Source: Streptomyces sp. Ncost-T10-10d
Lineage (GTDB): Bacteria; Actinomycetota; Actinomycetes; Streptomycetales; Streptomycetaceae
Reading direction: 5' to 3'
Assembly (NCBI RefSeq): GCF_900091955.1
Contig: NZ_FMDF01000207.1
Location: 62,001-126,000, forward strand
Length of the DNA stretch: 64,000 nucleotides
Below are positions 8,901 to 17,206 of the stretch, piece after piece. The notes beneath the pieces are model-generated. The model worked only from the letters and a program-made list of their open reading frames with translations. It did not search any database and had not been told where the DNA came from. Position 1 is the stretch's first letter. Each line of letters begins with the position of its first letter. The translations under genes and the position numbers were made by a program.

Positions 8901-9241
8901 GTCGGTTCCTTCTCTCGTCTCGGGTCGCCGCGGTCGCTGAGCCGCGCACACCGGGCTGTACGGGGCGCCCGGCGGGGCGGTTCATGCCTGTTGCTGAACG
9001 GTGACGAAAGTGGCGGTCCAACGCCCTGATCAGGCCTGCGACCGGTCCCCCATGGCCCGCAACAGCGCACCACCGTAACCGGGGTGACGGCCCCTCACCG
9101 AACCGGGCAGCAGCGCGACACGGGGAGGTGCGGCCACGGCGGTTGCACTGGTACACCGGCCCGGCCCCTCGGCAGTGCCGGCCGAGGCGGTGTCCCGGCT
9201 CAAGCGGCTGTAGCCCAAAGGCCGCCCCGTCGTGAAAAGAA
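8901..9241. other. Intergenic region upstream of the WXG100 operon
   Basis: About 340 bases without a convincing gene. It should hold the promoter of the minus-strand WXG100 operon; I could not pick a confident -10/-35 pair. Confidence 0.5.
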
Positions 9242-9284
9242 CCGGCCCGGGGCGGCGGTCATGGAGACCGCCGCCCCGGGCCGG
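9242..9284. terminator. Terminator of the YbjN-domain gene
   Basis: A 19-bp perfect GC stem (9242-9260 with 9266-9284) with a 5-base loop lies 22 bases beyond the stop of the minus-strand YbjN gene. Confidence 0.8.
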
Positions 9285-9305
9285 GCTGTCACTGCCGTGC
9301 GGGAC

Positions 9306-9866
9306 TCAGGCGTCCGGAGCGGCCTGCTCCGTGCCGTCCGTCTTCTCCTCGGCCGGCGTCAGGCCGAGACGCTCCTGCAGCCACTTGTCGAACTCGATCG
9401 AGGCGCGCACCCAGCTGACCGTCGACGAGACGAAGTGCTCCAGGCTGACGCCCGTGCCGATGAGCATCTGCGCCTCACCGATCAGACGGACCGAGGCCTC
9501 GGTCTCCTCGGAGCCCTCCTCGGGCTCGTGGGTGTGCGTGTAGACCTTGGGCCACAGGGTGCGGCGGTTCCAGTCGTCGATGGCGTCGAGGAGGACCGGA
9601 CGCTGGTCCGCGGCGTGCGGGCGGTCGTAGAACGTACGGACCGAGAAGACCTGCTGCTCGTCCTCGCCGCGGAACATGAAGTACGTGCGGAAGTCCTCCC
9701 ACGGCGCCGCGAGGTCGCCCTCGTCGTCGACGACGTACTTCAGCTCCATCTGTTCCAGGAGCTGCTTGACGAGGTCCTGGTCCGGGACAACGGGGCCCTC
9801 GGGTCCTGCCGCCTGCGGTTCGGGCTGGCCCCCGAAGTTAGGAATCGAGGAAGGATCGATAGACAT
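9306..9866 (-). CDS. YbjN domain-containing protein
   Basis: The protein has 186 residues, acidic and cytosolic. The core from about residue 30 to 165 has the YbjN/T3SS-chaperone-like alpha-beta pattern (LEQMELKYVVDDEGDLA, then FRTYFMFRGEDEQQVFSVRTFYDRP, and a helical AIDDWNRRTLWPKVYTHT). Proteins of this family are thought to bind protein partners; their function in Streptomyces is unknown. It precedes the type VII operon on the same strand but is separated from it by a terminator, so a chaperone link to secretion is only a possibility. Confidence 0.8.
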   Translation of the reverse strand: MSIDPSSIPNFGGQPEPQAAGPEGPVVPDQDLVKQLLEQMELKYVVDDEGDLAAPWEDFRTYFMFRGEDEQQVFSVRTFYDRPHAADQRPVLLDAIDDWNRRTLWPKVYTHTHEPEEGSEETEASVRLIGEAQMLIGTGVSLEHFVSSTVSWVRASIEFDKWLQERLGLTPAEEKTDGTEQAAPDA

Positions 9867-9937
9867 CGCTGGGTACTCCTGTGGATCGCACGTGGTTTCC
9901 TTCCGTCGACCCTAGCCGCGTTTGACGGCCAGTAGTT

Positions 9938-11203
9938 CTACGCCCTCCGGGGAATCGTCCCCGCATCGGCTTCCCGCGCCCGCGACCAGGCAACGGCGAC
10001 GGGGATCGCACACAACACTCCGAGGAGTCCGGACGCACCGATGGTGTCCGCCGACGACCCGGACAGCTCCGCTGCCAGGCCACCCGTGGCGACGCCGATC
10101 CCCTGCATGGCGATCAGCCCCGACCTGGCGAGCCCCAGCGCCTGGCCACGCTGGTCGGCCGGGGTCAGGAGTACGAAAGTGGCTCCGGCGGTTATCTGAT
10201 AGGCGGAGCACACCCCCGACGCCATCAACACGAGCACGGCCCCACCTATGCCGGGACCGAGCCAGTAGATGAGCAGCGGCAGATTCGCGCCGACCGCCAA
10301 CGGCCCGAGCAGGCGGCGCCGCCACTCGTCCCCGACCTGAGCCCGCCCCAGAAGGGCTGCACCCAGCACCATTCCCGCCGGATGCGCGGCGAGCAGGAGT
10401 CCCACCGAGGCGGCGTCCCCGCCGGCCTCGTCCGCGAAGGGGGCGGCCAGCCCCTCCGGCAGGACGACGAACCCCGCGAGCCACCCCAGCGCGACCAGCG
10501 ACCGCAGCCTGCGATCCGACCAGATCAGTGCGGCCGCACTCCCGACCTGAGCGCCGAGCCGCGTCTTCCGCGCGTCGGCACCCGCCGCGGGACGGGCCTT
10601 TACGCCGAACCTGACCAGGGTCGCCGAGAGAAGGAAGGTCACCGCGTTCACACCCAGGGAGACGTGACTGCCCAGCCAAGCGACCAGCACACCCCCACCG
10701 GCGAAACCGACCAGCTGTCCGGCCTGGTGAGTGATCAGCATGACTCGCTGGCCCCGCTCGTATCTCTGCTCTCCGAGCACGGTCGGCAGCAGTGCGCCCT
10801 GCGCAGCACCGAAGGGCGCCTCGGCCAGCTGCGCCAGCACCAGCAGCCCGGCCAGCAGCGGCAACGGCATCCAGGGCAGGGCCATCAGCCCGACCAGAAC
10901 CGTCCGCACCAGGTCGCATCCGATCATGACCGTCCGCCGGGGGAAACGGTCCGCCAGACCGGACAGGAGCACCCCGGACAGCAGAGCGGGCAAGGTGGTC
11001 AGCGCATACGTCGCCGCGGTCCATCCGGGCGAGTCGGTGCGTTCGAACACCAGCAACGACAGGGCCACGCGTGCCAACTGATCACCCAGGATCGACTGAG
11101 CATAAGCGGCCCAAAGGGTACGGAATTCGCCAAGGTGAAAGAGATTGCCAGATCGGGGCTTTTCAGTCCCCGGATTTATCTCATCGCCTATCTGCTCGTT
11201 CAT
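9938..11203 (-). CDS. MFS transporter (drug-exporter-like)
   Basis: The protein has 421 residues and about 12 membrane helices. The family motif between helices 2 and 3 is visible as GLADRFPRRTVMI. The N-terminus FRTLWAAYAQSILGDQLARVAL is typical of the small-molecule exporter group (MFS_3-like). Export of a toxic metabolite by proton antiport is the expected activity; the substrate is unknown. It starts at ATG 11203 and is monocistronic, 71 bp upstream of the YbjN gene on the same strand. Confidence 0.88.
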   Translation of the reverse strand: MNEQIGDEINPGTEKPRSGNLFHLGEFRTLWAAYAQSILGDQLARVALSLLVFERTDSPGWTAATYALTTLPALLSGVLLSGLADRFPRRTVMIGCDLVRTVLVGLMALPWMPLPLLAGLLVLAQLAEAPFGAAQGALLPTVLGEQRYERGQRVMLITHQAGQLVGFAGGGVLVAWLGSHVSLGVNAVTFLLSATLVRFGVKARPAAGADARKTRLGAQVGSAAALIWSDRRLRSLVALGWLAGFVVLPEGLAAPFADEAGGDAASVGLLLAAHPAGMVLGAALLGRAQVGDEWRRRLLGPLAVGANLPLLIYWLGPGIGGAVLVLMASGVCSAYQITAGATFVLLTPADQRGQALGLARSGLIAMQGIGVATGGLAAELSGSSADTIGASGLLGVLCAIPVAVAWSRAREADAGTIPRRA

Positions 11204-11518
11204 GCGGGCACGCTACCGGCTGCCGAATTCGGCCTCTAATCCTCCTTGTGAGCAGGTCATGATGGGCAACCCGAGGTGTCCTGATTGTTCGCATGCCCCC
11301 GGGCGGGCGTCGCGGGTGCCCGAGCAGGTGTCCCTTGTCAGGGGCGGGCGGTCCAGCGCGGGGCGGAGCCGGGTAACGCGATCCCACCCTGGACACGGAG
11401 CGAAACGTTTGGCTCAATATCGATGTTGAACGATGGATCACCGATGACGGCGACCGATTCTCCGTTCTCCCGAAATCACCGCAATTCTTCGTCGATTGCA
11501 CTGCGGCGCAGACGACGA
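11204..11518. other. Intergenic region with possible coding relic
   Basis: No intact gene. On the plus strand, after a TAA at 11374, one frame reads DPTLDTERNVWLNIDVERW and onward for about 45 codons with a less GC-rich composition than the surroundings and no start. It may be a relic, or chance. Confidence 0.3.
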
Positions 11519-11555
11519 GTCCCCAGCCGGGACGCGCGGTCTTCCGGCTGGGGAC
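11519..11555. terminator. Terminator of clpB
   Basis: A 12-bp stem (11519-11530 with 11544-11555) with a 13-base loop, 37 bases past the clpB stop on the minus strand. Confidence 0.65.
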
Positions 11556-11591
11556 AAGGACGTCGAACAGGTCGTGCGCCGTCTACGGGGC

Positions 11592-14201
11592 CTACAAGGT
11601 CTTCCCCGAGGTCGCGGGGCCGACGAGCAGGCCGTCCCCGACCCGGTCCACCCGGACGGTGTCCCCGTCCTTGACCTCGCCCGCGAGGATCTCCTTCGCG
11701 AGCCGGTCGCCGATCGCCGTCTGGATGAGGCGGCGCAGCGGCCGTGCTCCGTAGGCCGGGTCGTTGCCCTCCTCGGCCAGCCAGGCCAGGGCCTCCGGCG
11801 TGACGTCCAGGGTGAGCCTGCGCTCGGCCAGACGCCCCGCGAGCCGGTCGATCTGGAGCTTCGCGATGTGCGAGAGCTCGTCGCCGGACAGGGCGGAGAA
11901 GACCACCAGGTCGTCGAGCCGGTTGAGGAACTCCGGCTTGAACGAGGCCCGTACGACCTCCAGGACCTGTTCCTTCTTCACCTCGGGCTCGGTCAGCGGG
12001 TCCATCAGGAACTGGCTGCCGAGGTTGGAGGTCAGGATCAGGATGGTGTTGCGGAAGTCCACCGTCCGGCCCTGTCCGTCGGTGAGCCGGCCGTCGTCGA
12101 GGACCTGGAGCAGGATGTCGAAGACCTCGGGGTGGGCCTTCTCGACCTCGTCCAGCAGGACGACGCTGTACGGGCGACGGCGGACCGCCTCCGTGAGCTG
12201 GCCGCCCTCCTCGTAGCCGACGTAGCCGGGCGGGGCGCCGACGAGACGCGCCACGCTGTGCTTCTCGCCGTACTCGCTCATGTCGATGCGGACCATGGCC
12301 CGCTCGTCGTCGAACAGGAAGTCGGCGAGCGCCTTGGCGAGCTCCGTCTTGCCCACCCCGGTCGGACCGAGGAAGAGGAACGAGCCGGTGGGCCGGTCGG
12401 GGTCGGCGATTCCGGCGCGGGTACGGCGTACCGCGTCCGACACCGCCTGCACGGCCTGGGTCTGCCCGATGAGGCGCTTGCCGATCTCCTCCTCCATGCG
12501 CAGCAGCTTCTGGGTCTCGCCCTCCAGCAGGCGTCCGGCCGGGATGCCGGTCCAGGAGCCGACGACGTCGGCGATGTCGTCCGGGCCCACCTCGTCCTTG
12601 ACCATGGTGTCCTTCGCGGCCTCCTGCTCGGCCTCGGACGCCTCCGCAAGCTCCCGCTCCAGGCCGGGGATCTCCCCGTACAGCAACTTGGAGGCGGTGT
12701 CGAAGTCGCCGTCGCGCTGGGCGCGTTCGGCCTGGCCGTGCAGTTCGTCGAGGCGTTCCTTCAGTTCACCGACGCGGTTGAGGCCCTGCTTCTCCTTCTC
12801 CCAGCGGGCATTGAGGCCGCGCAGCTCCTCCTCCTTGTCGGCGAGATCGCGGCGGAGCTTCTCCAGGCGCTGCCTGGAGCCGGGGTCGGTCTCGTTCTTG
12901 AGGGCCAGCTCCTCCATGTGGAGACGGTCGACGGCGCGCTGGAGTTCGTCGATCTCGACGGGCGAGGAGTCGATCTCCATGCGCAGCCGGGACGCCGACT
13001 CGTCGACCAGGTCGATGGCCTTGTCGGGGAGGAAGCGGGAGGTGATGTAGCGGTCGGACAGGGTCGCGGCGGCCACCAGCGCGGAGTCCGCGATGGAGAC
13101 CTTGTGGTGGGCCTCGTAACGGCCCTTGAGGCCGCGCAGGATCGCGATGGTGTCCTCGACGCTCGGCTCCGCCACCAGCACCTGCTGGAAGCGGCGTTCC
13201 AGGGCGGGATCCTTCTCGATCCGCTCGCGGTACTCGTCGAGCGTCGTCGCGCCGACCATGCGGAGCTCACCGCGGGCCAGCATCGGCTTGAGCATGTTGC
13301 CCGCGTCCATGGCGGAGTCGCCACCGGCGCCCGCGCCGACGACGGTGTGCAGCTCGTCGATGAAGGTGATGATCTGCCCGTCGCTCTCCTTGATCTCGGA
13401 AAGGACGGCCTTCAGCCGTTCCTCGAACTCACCGCGGTACTTCGCGCCCGCGACCATCGCGCCGAGGTCGAGCGAGACGAGCCGCTTGTTCCGCAGGGAC
13501 TCGGGGACGTCACCCTTGACGATGCGCTGGGCGAGCCCCTCGACGACGGCGGTCTTGCCGACGCCGGGCTCGCCGATGAGTACAGGGTTGTTCTTCGTGC
13601 GCCGGGACAGGACCTGGACGACACGCCGGATCTCCTGGTCACGTCCGATGACCGGGTCGAGCTTGCCCTCGCGCGCGGCGGCCGTGAAGTCCGTACCGAA
13701 CTTCTCCAGGGCCTTGTACTGACCCTCCGGGTCGGGTGTGGTCACCCGGCGCCCTCCCCTGCTCTTCTCGAACGCGTCCAGCAGCCTCTTCGCACTGGCC
13801 CCCTGAGCACTCAGGATCTCACCGGCGCGGCCGCCCTCGGCGGCGATCCCGATCAGCAGGTGCTCGGTGGAGATGTAGTCGTCGCCGAGCTCCTTCGCGC
13901 GCTGCGCGGCGTCCGCGATCACGGCGAGCAGCTCGCGGTTGGGCTGCGGCGGGGCGACCGTCGACCCGGTGACGCTGGGCTGCGCGCCCAGGAGCCGCTC
14001 CGTCTCGGTGCGTACGGCGATCTGGTCGGCCTCGACGGCGGCGAGCAGGTCGACGATGTTCGCGCTCACTTGTCGTCCTTCACCCTCAAGCAGCGCGAGG
14101 AGCAGATGCCCGGGGGTCAGGTCGGGGTGCCCGTCCTTCACGGCCCTGTTGGTGGCCGCGTTGATGGCGTCACGGCTCTTGTTGGTCAGCTCGGCGTCCA
14201 C
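11592..14201 (-). CDS. clpB: ATP-dependent disaggregase ClpB
   Basis: The protein has 869 residues, the usual ClpB length. The GTG start at 14201 (VDAELTNKSRDAINAA) follows an AAGGAGGAG ribosome site. Domains in order: Clp N domain with two repeats (1-150), first AAA+ with GEPGVGKT, a middle coiled-coil domain (about 410-530), second AAA+ with GPTGVGKT, and a C-terminal D2-small domain. ClpB works with DnaK/DnaJ/GrpE to resolubilise protein aggregates. A perfect HAIR operator 66 bp upstream predicts repression by HspR, encoded 5 kb away, placing clpB in the same heat-shock regulon as dnaK. Confidence 0.97.
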   Translation of the reverse strand: MDAELTNKSRDAINAATNRAVKDGHPDLTPGHLLLALLEGEGRQVSANIVDLLAAVEADQIAVRTETERLLGAQPSVTGSTVAPPQPNRELLAVIADAAQRAKELGDDYISTEHLLIGIAAEGGRAGEILSAQGASAKRLLDAFEKSRGGRRVTTPDPEGQYKALEKFGTDFTAAAREGKLDPVIGRDQEIRRVVQVLSRRTKNNPVLIGEPGVGKTAVVEGLAQRIVKGDVPESLRNKRLVSLDLGAMVAGAKYRGEFEERLKAVLSEIKESDGQIITFIDELHTVVGAGAGGDSAMDAGNMLKPMLARGELRMVGATTLDEYRERIEKDPALERRFQQVLVAEPSVEDTIAILRGLKGRYEAHHKVSIADSALVAAATLSDRYITSRFLPDKAIDLVDESASRLRMEIDSSPVEIDELQRAVDRLHMEELALKNETDPGSRQRLEKLRRDLADKEEELRGLNARWEKEKQGLNRVGELKERLDELHGQAERAQRDGDFDTASKLLYGEIPGLERELAEASEAEQEAAKDTMVKDEVGPDDIADVVGSWTGIPAGRLLEGETQKLLRMEEEIGKRLIGQTQAVQAVSDAVRRTRAGIADPDRPTGSFLFLGPTGVGKTELAKALADFLFDDERAMVRIDMSEYGEKHSVARLVGAPPGYVGYEEGGQLTEAVRRRPYSVVLLDEVEKAHPEVFDILLQVLDDGRLTDGQGRTVDFRNTILILTSNLGSQFLMDPLTEPEVKKEQVLEVVRASFKPEFLNRLDDLVVFSALSGDELSHIAKLQIDRLAGRLAERRLTLDVTPEALAWLAEEGNDPAYGARPLRRLIQTAIGDRLAKEILAGEVKDGDTVRVDRVGDGLLVGPATSGKTL

Positions 14202-14266
14202 GTGCGCTCTCTCCTCCTTGCGATGACCGGTCTCTCCACAACACTGACTAGGTCAACGTGCACAAA

Positions 14267-14287
14267 GTTGAGTCTATTCCACTCAAC
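14267..14287. promoter_or_regulatory. HAIR operator (HspR binding site) of clpB
   Basis: Perfect inverted repeat GTTGAGT-N7-ACTCAAC, one base per arm from the consensus CTTGAGT-N7-ACTCAAG, upstream of clpB. HspR is known to repress through such sites in Streptomyces. Confidence 0.9.
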
Positions 14288-14451
14288 CTCACTTCACACC
14301 CGTCCCGCCCCCTGTTCCCGGCTGCCCCTGCCCCGCCCCGGGCCCCGTGCCTTCGGTTCTCGGTCCTCCGCGGCCCGCTTCCGCCCCGAGCCAACCGGCC
14401 CGACCGGACCCTCGCCACCGCAGGGGCCGGCGCGCTGCCTACGCTGCCCCC

Positions 14452-14856
14452 ATGGCAGTAGACGTGACGAACCCCGATCCCGAGTACCTCGCGTTCTGGC
14501 GCGAGCACCATCTGTGCACCCTGACCACTCCCCGCCCCGACGGCACACCGCACGTGGTGCCGGTGGGCGTGACGTACGACCCCGACGCGGGGCTCGCCCG
14601 GATCATCGCCGACAAGAACAGCAACAAGGTCGCCAACATCCTGGCCGCGGGCCCGGACGGCGCCAGAGTCGCGGTCTGCCAGGTCGACAGGCGCCGCTGG
14701 GCGACGCTGGAGGGCCGGGCGACGGTGCGCTCGGAGGCGGACGTGGTCGCCGACGCGGTACGCCGCTACGCGGAACGCTACAAGCGCACGCCGGCGCCCA
14801 AGCCGGACCGCATCGTCATCGAGATCGCCCTGGACCGGGCGCTCGGCAGGACGTGA
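14452..14856 (+). CDS. PPOX-class (pyridoxamine 5'-phosphate oxidase-like) flavin/F420-dependent protein
   Basis: The protein has 134 residues, a single split-barrel domain. FWREHHLCTLTTPRPDGTPHVVPVGVTYD and the NKVANILAAGPDGARVAVCQVDRRRWATLEGRATV segment are characteristic of the TIGR03618-like F420-binding PPOX family common in actinobacteria. The substrate is unknown. ATG 14452 has no ribosome site, but a TACGCT hexamer lies 7 bases before the ATG, so a leaderless transcript is plausible. Confidence 0.85.
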   Translation: MAVDVTNPDPEYLAFWREHHLCTLTTPRPDGTPHVVPVGVTYDPDAGLARIIADKNSNKVANILAAGPDGARVAVCQVDRRRWATLEGRATVRSEADVVADAVRRYAERYKRTPAPKPDRIVIEIALDRALGRT

Positions 14857-14899
14857 GGGGAACCGCCGGAACCCCGGGCGGCGCAGGACCCCGGGCAGC

Positions 14900-14940
14900 A
14901 CAACGGCGCCATCGTGTTCAGGTCACGATGGCGCCGTTGT
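14900..14940. terminator. Bidirectional terminator
   Basis: A 17-bp perfect stem (14900-14916 with 14924-14940) and a 7-base loop between the PPOX gene and the convergent Rieske-like gene. Confidence 0.85.
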
Positions 14941-14980
14941 GTGGGGGAGTGCCGAGCGACATGTAACGACGGGGGATCGC

Positions 14981-15301
14981 TCAGGCACTGCGGGGGGTGG
15001 CGGAAATAGTCTCTGGCTCGAACAGCTGGTGGTCCCGCCGGTCGAGGTTGACGAAAATCATGTCGTACCGAATCGCGCAGCGAACGGGCTGCGGGGCTCC
15101 ACGCGGTTTGCGGAGGCACCGGTAGGCACGTACTTCGTCGTCTTCTTCACGTGCGACAACGATGGGGTCGCCGAACAGAGTGACCATCAGCGAGTCGCCA
15201 CAGCGGGGGATGGCAGTGACGAGATCGATGAAATGCCAGCCTGATCGGTAGGCCGTGGCCATTTCCCGCCGGAAGGTCCGGTCGTCCGGCGGGATGGTCA
15301 T
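14981..15301 (-). CDS. Small Rieske-like protein with both ligand histidines replaced by arginine
   Basis: The protein has 106 residues. The ATG at 15301 overlaps the stop of the upstream repeat-protein gene (ATGA), so the two are translationally coupled. Residues 18-88 follow the N-terminal Rieske domain of ring-hydroxylating oxygenases (SGWHFIDL, then LMVTLFGDPIVVAREEDDEV, RAYRC and MIFVNLD). A canonical cluster needs C-x-H and C-x-x-H. Here it reads C62-L-R64 and C75-A-I-R78, so the cysteines remain and both histidines are Arg, with only 10 residues between. It has no catalytic domain and no signal peptide. A normal [2Fe-2S] Rieske centre is unlikely; a binding or redox-dead role with the repeat protein is inference. 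Confidence 0.65.
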   Translation of the reverse strand: MTIPPDDRTFRREMATAYRSGWHFIDLVTAIPRCGDSLMVTLFGDPIVVAREEDDEVRAYRCLRKPRGAPQPVRCAIRYDMIFVNLDRRDHQLFEPETISATPRSA

Positions 15302-15768
15302 GCGCTCTGATGTGTTGGTTCGGACCAGGCGATGTCGCCGGGCTCGACTGCCCCGTCGACGCTCCATGCGATATCGCCCGGCACAGCGGTCCGGGTGAGC
15401 CATGCGATGTCACCGCCGGCCGGTGCCGATGCCTGGATGGACCACGCGATGTCACCCGGCGCCGCCGCCTGGGTGGACCACGCGATATCACCCGGCGCCG
15501 CCGCCTGGGTGGACCACGCGATATCACCCGGCGCCGCCGCCTGGGTGGACCACGCGATATCACCCGGCGCCGCCGCCTGGGTGGACCACGCGATATCACC
15601 CGGCGCCGCCGCCTGGGTGGACCACGCGATATCACCCGGCGAGGATGCTGCCCCGCTGCTCCAGGCGATGTCGCTGCCGCTCAGTACCCCGAGTCCCAGG
15701 GCCGCGACGAACGAGGCGGCAAGCGCCGAGCGAAGCATTCGCTTATACATAGTCGGCTTCGTCCTCAC
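15298..15768 (-). CDS. Secreted-type protein built of ten Asp-Ile-Ala-Trp (DIAW) repeats
   Basis: The protein has 156 residues with a GTG start at 15768 (an in-frame ATG lies 6 codons later). Residues about 8-31 look like a Sec signal (KRMLRSALAASFVAALGLGV). The rest is ten copies of a 12-residue unit, consensus GDIAWSTQAAAP; five are identical and the outer ones diverge around an invariant DIAW. In the diverged copies the core differs only synonymously in this frame (GAT/GAC, GCG/GCA/GCC, GGT/GGC), whereas the opposite-strand frames change residues. That supports this frame as the real one. It is divergent from a LuxR-type regulator and coupled to a Rieske-like gene. Possible roles: a multi-core precursor peptide or a secreted repeat ligand; not recognised as a known family. 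Confidence 0.75.
   Translation of the reverse strand: MRTKPTMYKRMLRSALAASFVAALGLGVLSGSDIAWSSGAASSPGDIAWSTQAAAPGDIAWSTQAAAPGDIAWSTQAAAPGDIAWSTQAAAPGDIAWSTQAAAPGDIAWSIQASAPAGGDIAWLTRTAVPGDIAWSVDGAVEPGDIAWSEPTHQSA
15434..15649. repeat. Six tandem 36-bp units inside the DIAW-repeat gene
   Basis: Units start at 15434, 15470, 15506, 15542, 15578 and 15614. The middle four are identical and the outer two differ by a few bases. The unit is exactly 12 codons, so copy-number change keeps the frame. Near-identity shows recent expansion. Confidence 0.95.
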
Positions 15769-15879
15769 TTGTGGATTCTTCTCCCCCGCACCTAAGACGA
15801 TGTCTCACCTGGGCACACGAACACCACTGAGTCGATGCATCATGTTCCTGCATGTTCAGGAACCTGGGGGGTGGAGAAT

Positions 15880-16866
15880 ATGGTGACAAGCGATACAAAG
15901 CCGACACATTCTCATGGGATCACCGAACTATGCGAAGCGGGAGTCCGCCTCTACGCCAGCGCTTTGCGCTCGGGACGTATCGCCCGGAGCGAGGTGGAAC
16001 CGGCGCCCTGCCTCATGGACTTCGCCCTGGTGCACCCCGACCCCGACGACCCCGACTGGCTGCGGCCCGTCCCGCCGTCCGCCGCTCTGGCAAAGCGACT
16101 GCACCCCATAGAACGCGAGATCCAGGAGCGCCGACGGCATTCGGTCCTGCTTACCGAGTCCTTCGAGCCGTTCATGGACATCAGCGCACAGGACCCGCCG
16201 ACCACCCACGCGATCACCGTGCTGGAGGGGGTCAACCGGATCAACGCGGCACTCGATCTTGCCACGGCGGAGTGCCGCTCCGAAGTCCTCACCGTCCAGC
16301 CCGGCGGCGGCCGTAGCGAAGACCGCCTCAGCGAAGCCCTGGAAAGGGGCCTCTCCGTGGTGGACCGCGGTGTCAGCATTCGCACTCTCTATCAGCACAC
16401 TGTGCGTCACAGCCCCGGCACCCTGGCCTACGCCGAGCGGATGGCCGACGACAACGTGGAGATCCGGACGCTTGAGGAGCTCATAGAGCGACTCATCGTC
16501 TTCGACCGCACGGTCGCGTTCATACCCGCCCAGGACGACCGCCAAGTCGCCCTGGAACTGCGCCACCCCGGGCTGGTCGAGTACCTCGTCAAGGTTTTCG
16601 AGCAGCTCTGGACCCGTGCGGCTCCACTCCTGGAAGAGGTCAAGTACGACCCGACCCCCAAGGGAATCAGTGGCGTCCAGCGCTCCATCGCCCAACTTCT
16701 CGTAGAGGGACATGTCGACGACTCGATCGCCCGACGTCTCGGCATGAACGTCCGCACCTGCCGCGCGCATGTCGCCAAGCTGTCCGCCGTCCTCGGCAGC
16801 AACAGCCGGGCCCAACTCGGCTACCTGATAGCCCGGTCGGGGATCCTGGAGCAGGATCCCGGCTGA
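15880..16866 (+). CDS. LuxR-type HTH transcriptional regulator
   Basis: The protein has 328 residues. ATG 15880 is preferred (GGGTGGAG just upstream); an earlier ATG at 15835 has no ribosome site. The N-terminal two thirds resemble the TrmB-like sensory region seen in Streptomyces regulators of this size (ITELCEAGVRLYASALRSG, then an effector-like alpha/beta domain). The C-terminal 65 residues are a LuxR helix-turn-helix (QRSIAQLLVEGHVDDSIARRLGMNVRTCRAHVAKL). It is transcribed divergently from the DIAW-repeat gene, 111 bp apart, so it is the likely regulator of that pair. Confidence 0.85.
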   Translation: MVTSDTKPTHSHGITELCEAGVRLYASALRSGRIARSEVEPAPCLMDFALVHPDPDDPDWLRPVPPSAALAKRLHPIEREIQERRRHSVLLTESFEPFMDISAQDPPTTHAITVLEGVNRINAALDLATAECRSEVLTVQPGGGRSEDRLSEALERGLSVVDRGVSIRTLYQHTVRHSPGTLAYAERMADDNVEIRTLEELIERLIVFDRTVAFIPAQDDRQVALELRHPGLVEYLVKVFEQLWTRAAPLLEEVKYDPTPKGISGVQRSIAQLLVEGHVDDSIARRLGMNVRTCRAHVAKLSAVLGSNSRAQLGYLIARSGILEQDPG

Positions 16867-16897
16867 AGGGGCCGCAACCGCGATACGGCCCGCTCCG

Positions 16898-17100
16898 GCC
16901 GACGCCTCCGTCACCGCCGTCCAGCTCAGCATCGCCCGCCTCATCGTCGAGTGCCACGTCGACGAGATCGTGGCCCGCGGACTCGGCATCAGTGTCCGCA
17001 CCTGCCGCGCACATATCTCCCGGCTCATGCGGACGCTCGACGCCCCGGCCGGACTCAACTCGGCGCCCTGATCGTCCAGTCGGGGTGGTCGAGGAAGTGC
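16898..17100 (+). pseudogene. Frameshifted duplicate of the LuxR-type DNA-binding domain
   Basis: Starting 32 bp after the LuxR stop, one frame reads QLSIARLIVECHVDEIVARG and GISVRTCRAHISRL, closely matching the C-terminal HTH of the intact regulator. The frame then stops at 17071. After a shift near 17050 the next frame continues with the matching end (QLGALIVQSG). It has no start codon. A partial tandem duplication of the regulator's 3' end that has decayed is the simplest reading. Confidence 0.75.
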
Positions 17101-17206
17101 CTCGCCGACCACCGTCGGCAGCCGGCGCCGAGGTACAACCAACCCCCGCGCCGGCTCGTCCAACTCCCGTACGCATAGCGCACCGCACCGCAGGGAGACC
17201 GACACC

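Noticed and set aside
11496..14966. Long open frame antisense to clpB
   Set aside because: High-GC codon bias keeps the opposite strand open; the plus frame has no recognisable domain, while clpB is unmistakable.
15434..15649. CRISPR array
   Set aside because: The 36-bp repeats are contiguous, with no spacers and no cas genes.
15310..15886. Plus-strand repeat proteins over the DIAW gene
   Set aside because: The 36-bp unit is open in several frames, but in the plus frames the diverged copies change residues (H/Q, I/M, P/L), whereas in the minus frame the core changes are synonymous; the minus frame also has a signal peptide and a coupled downstream gene.
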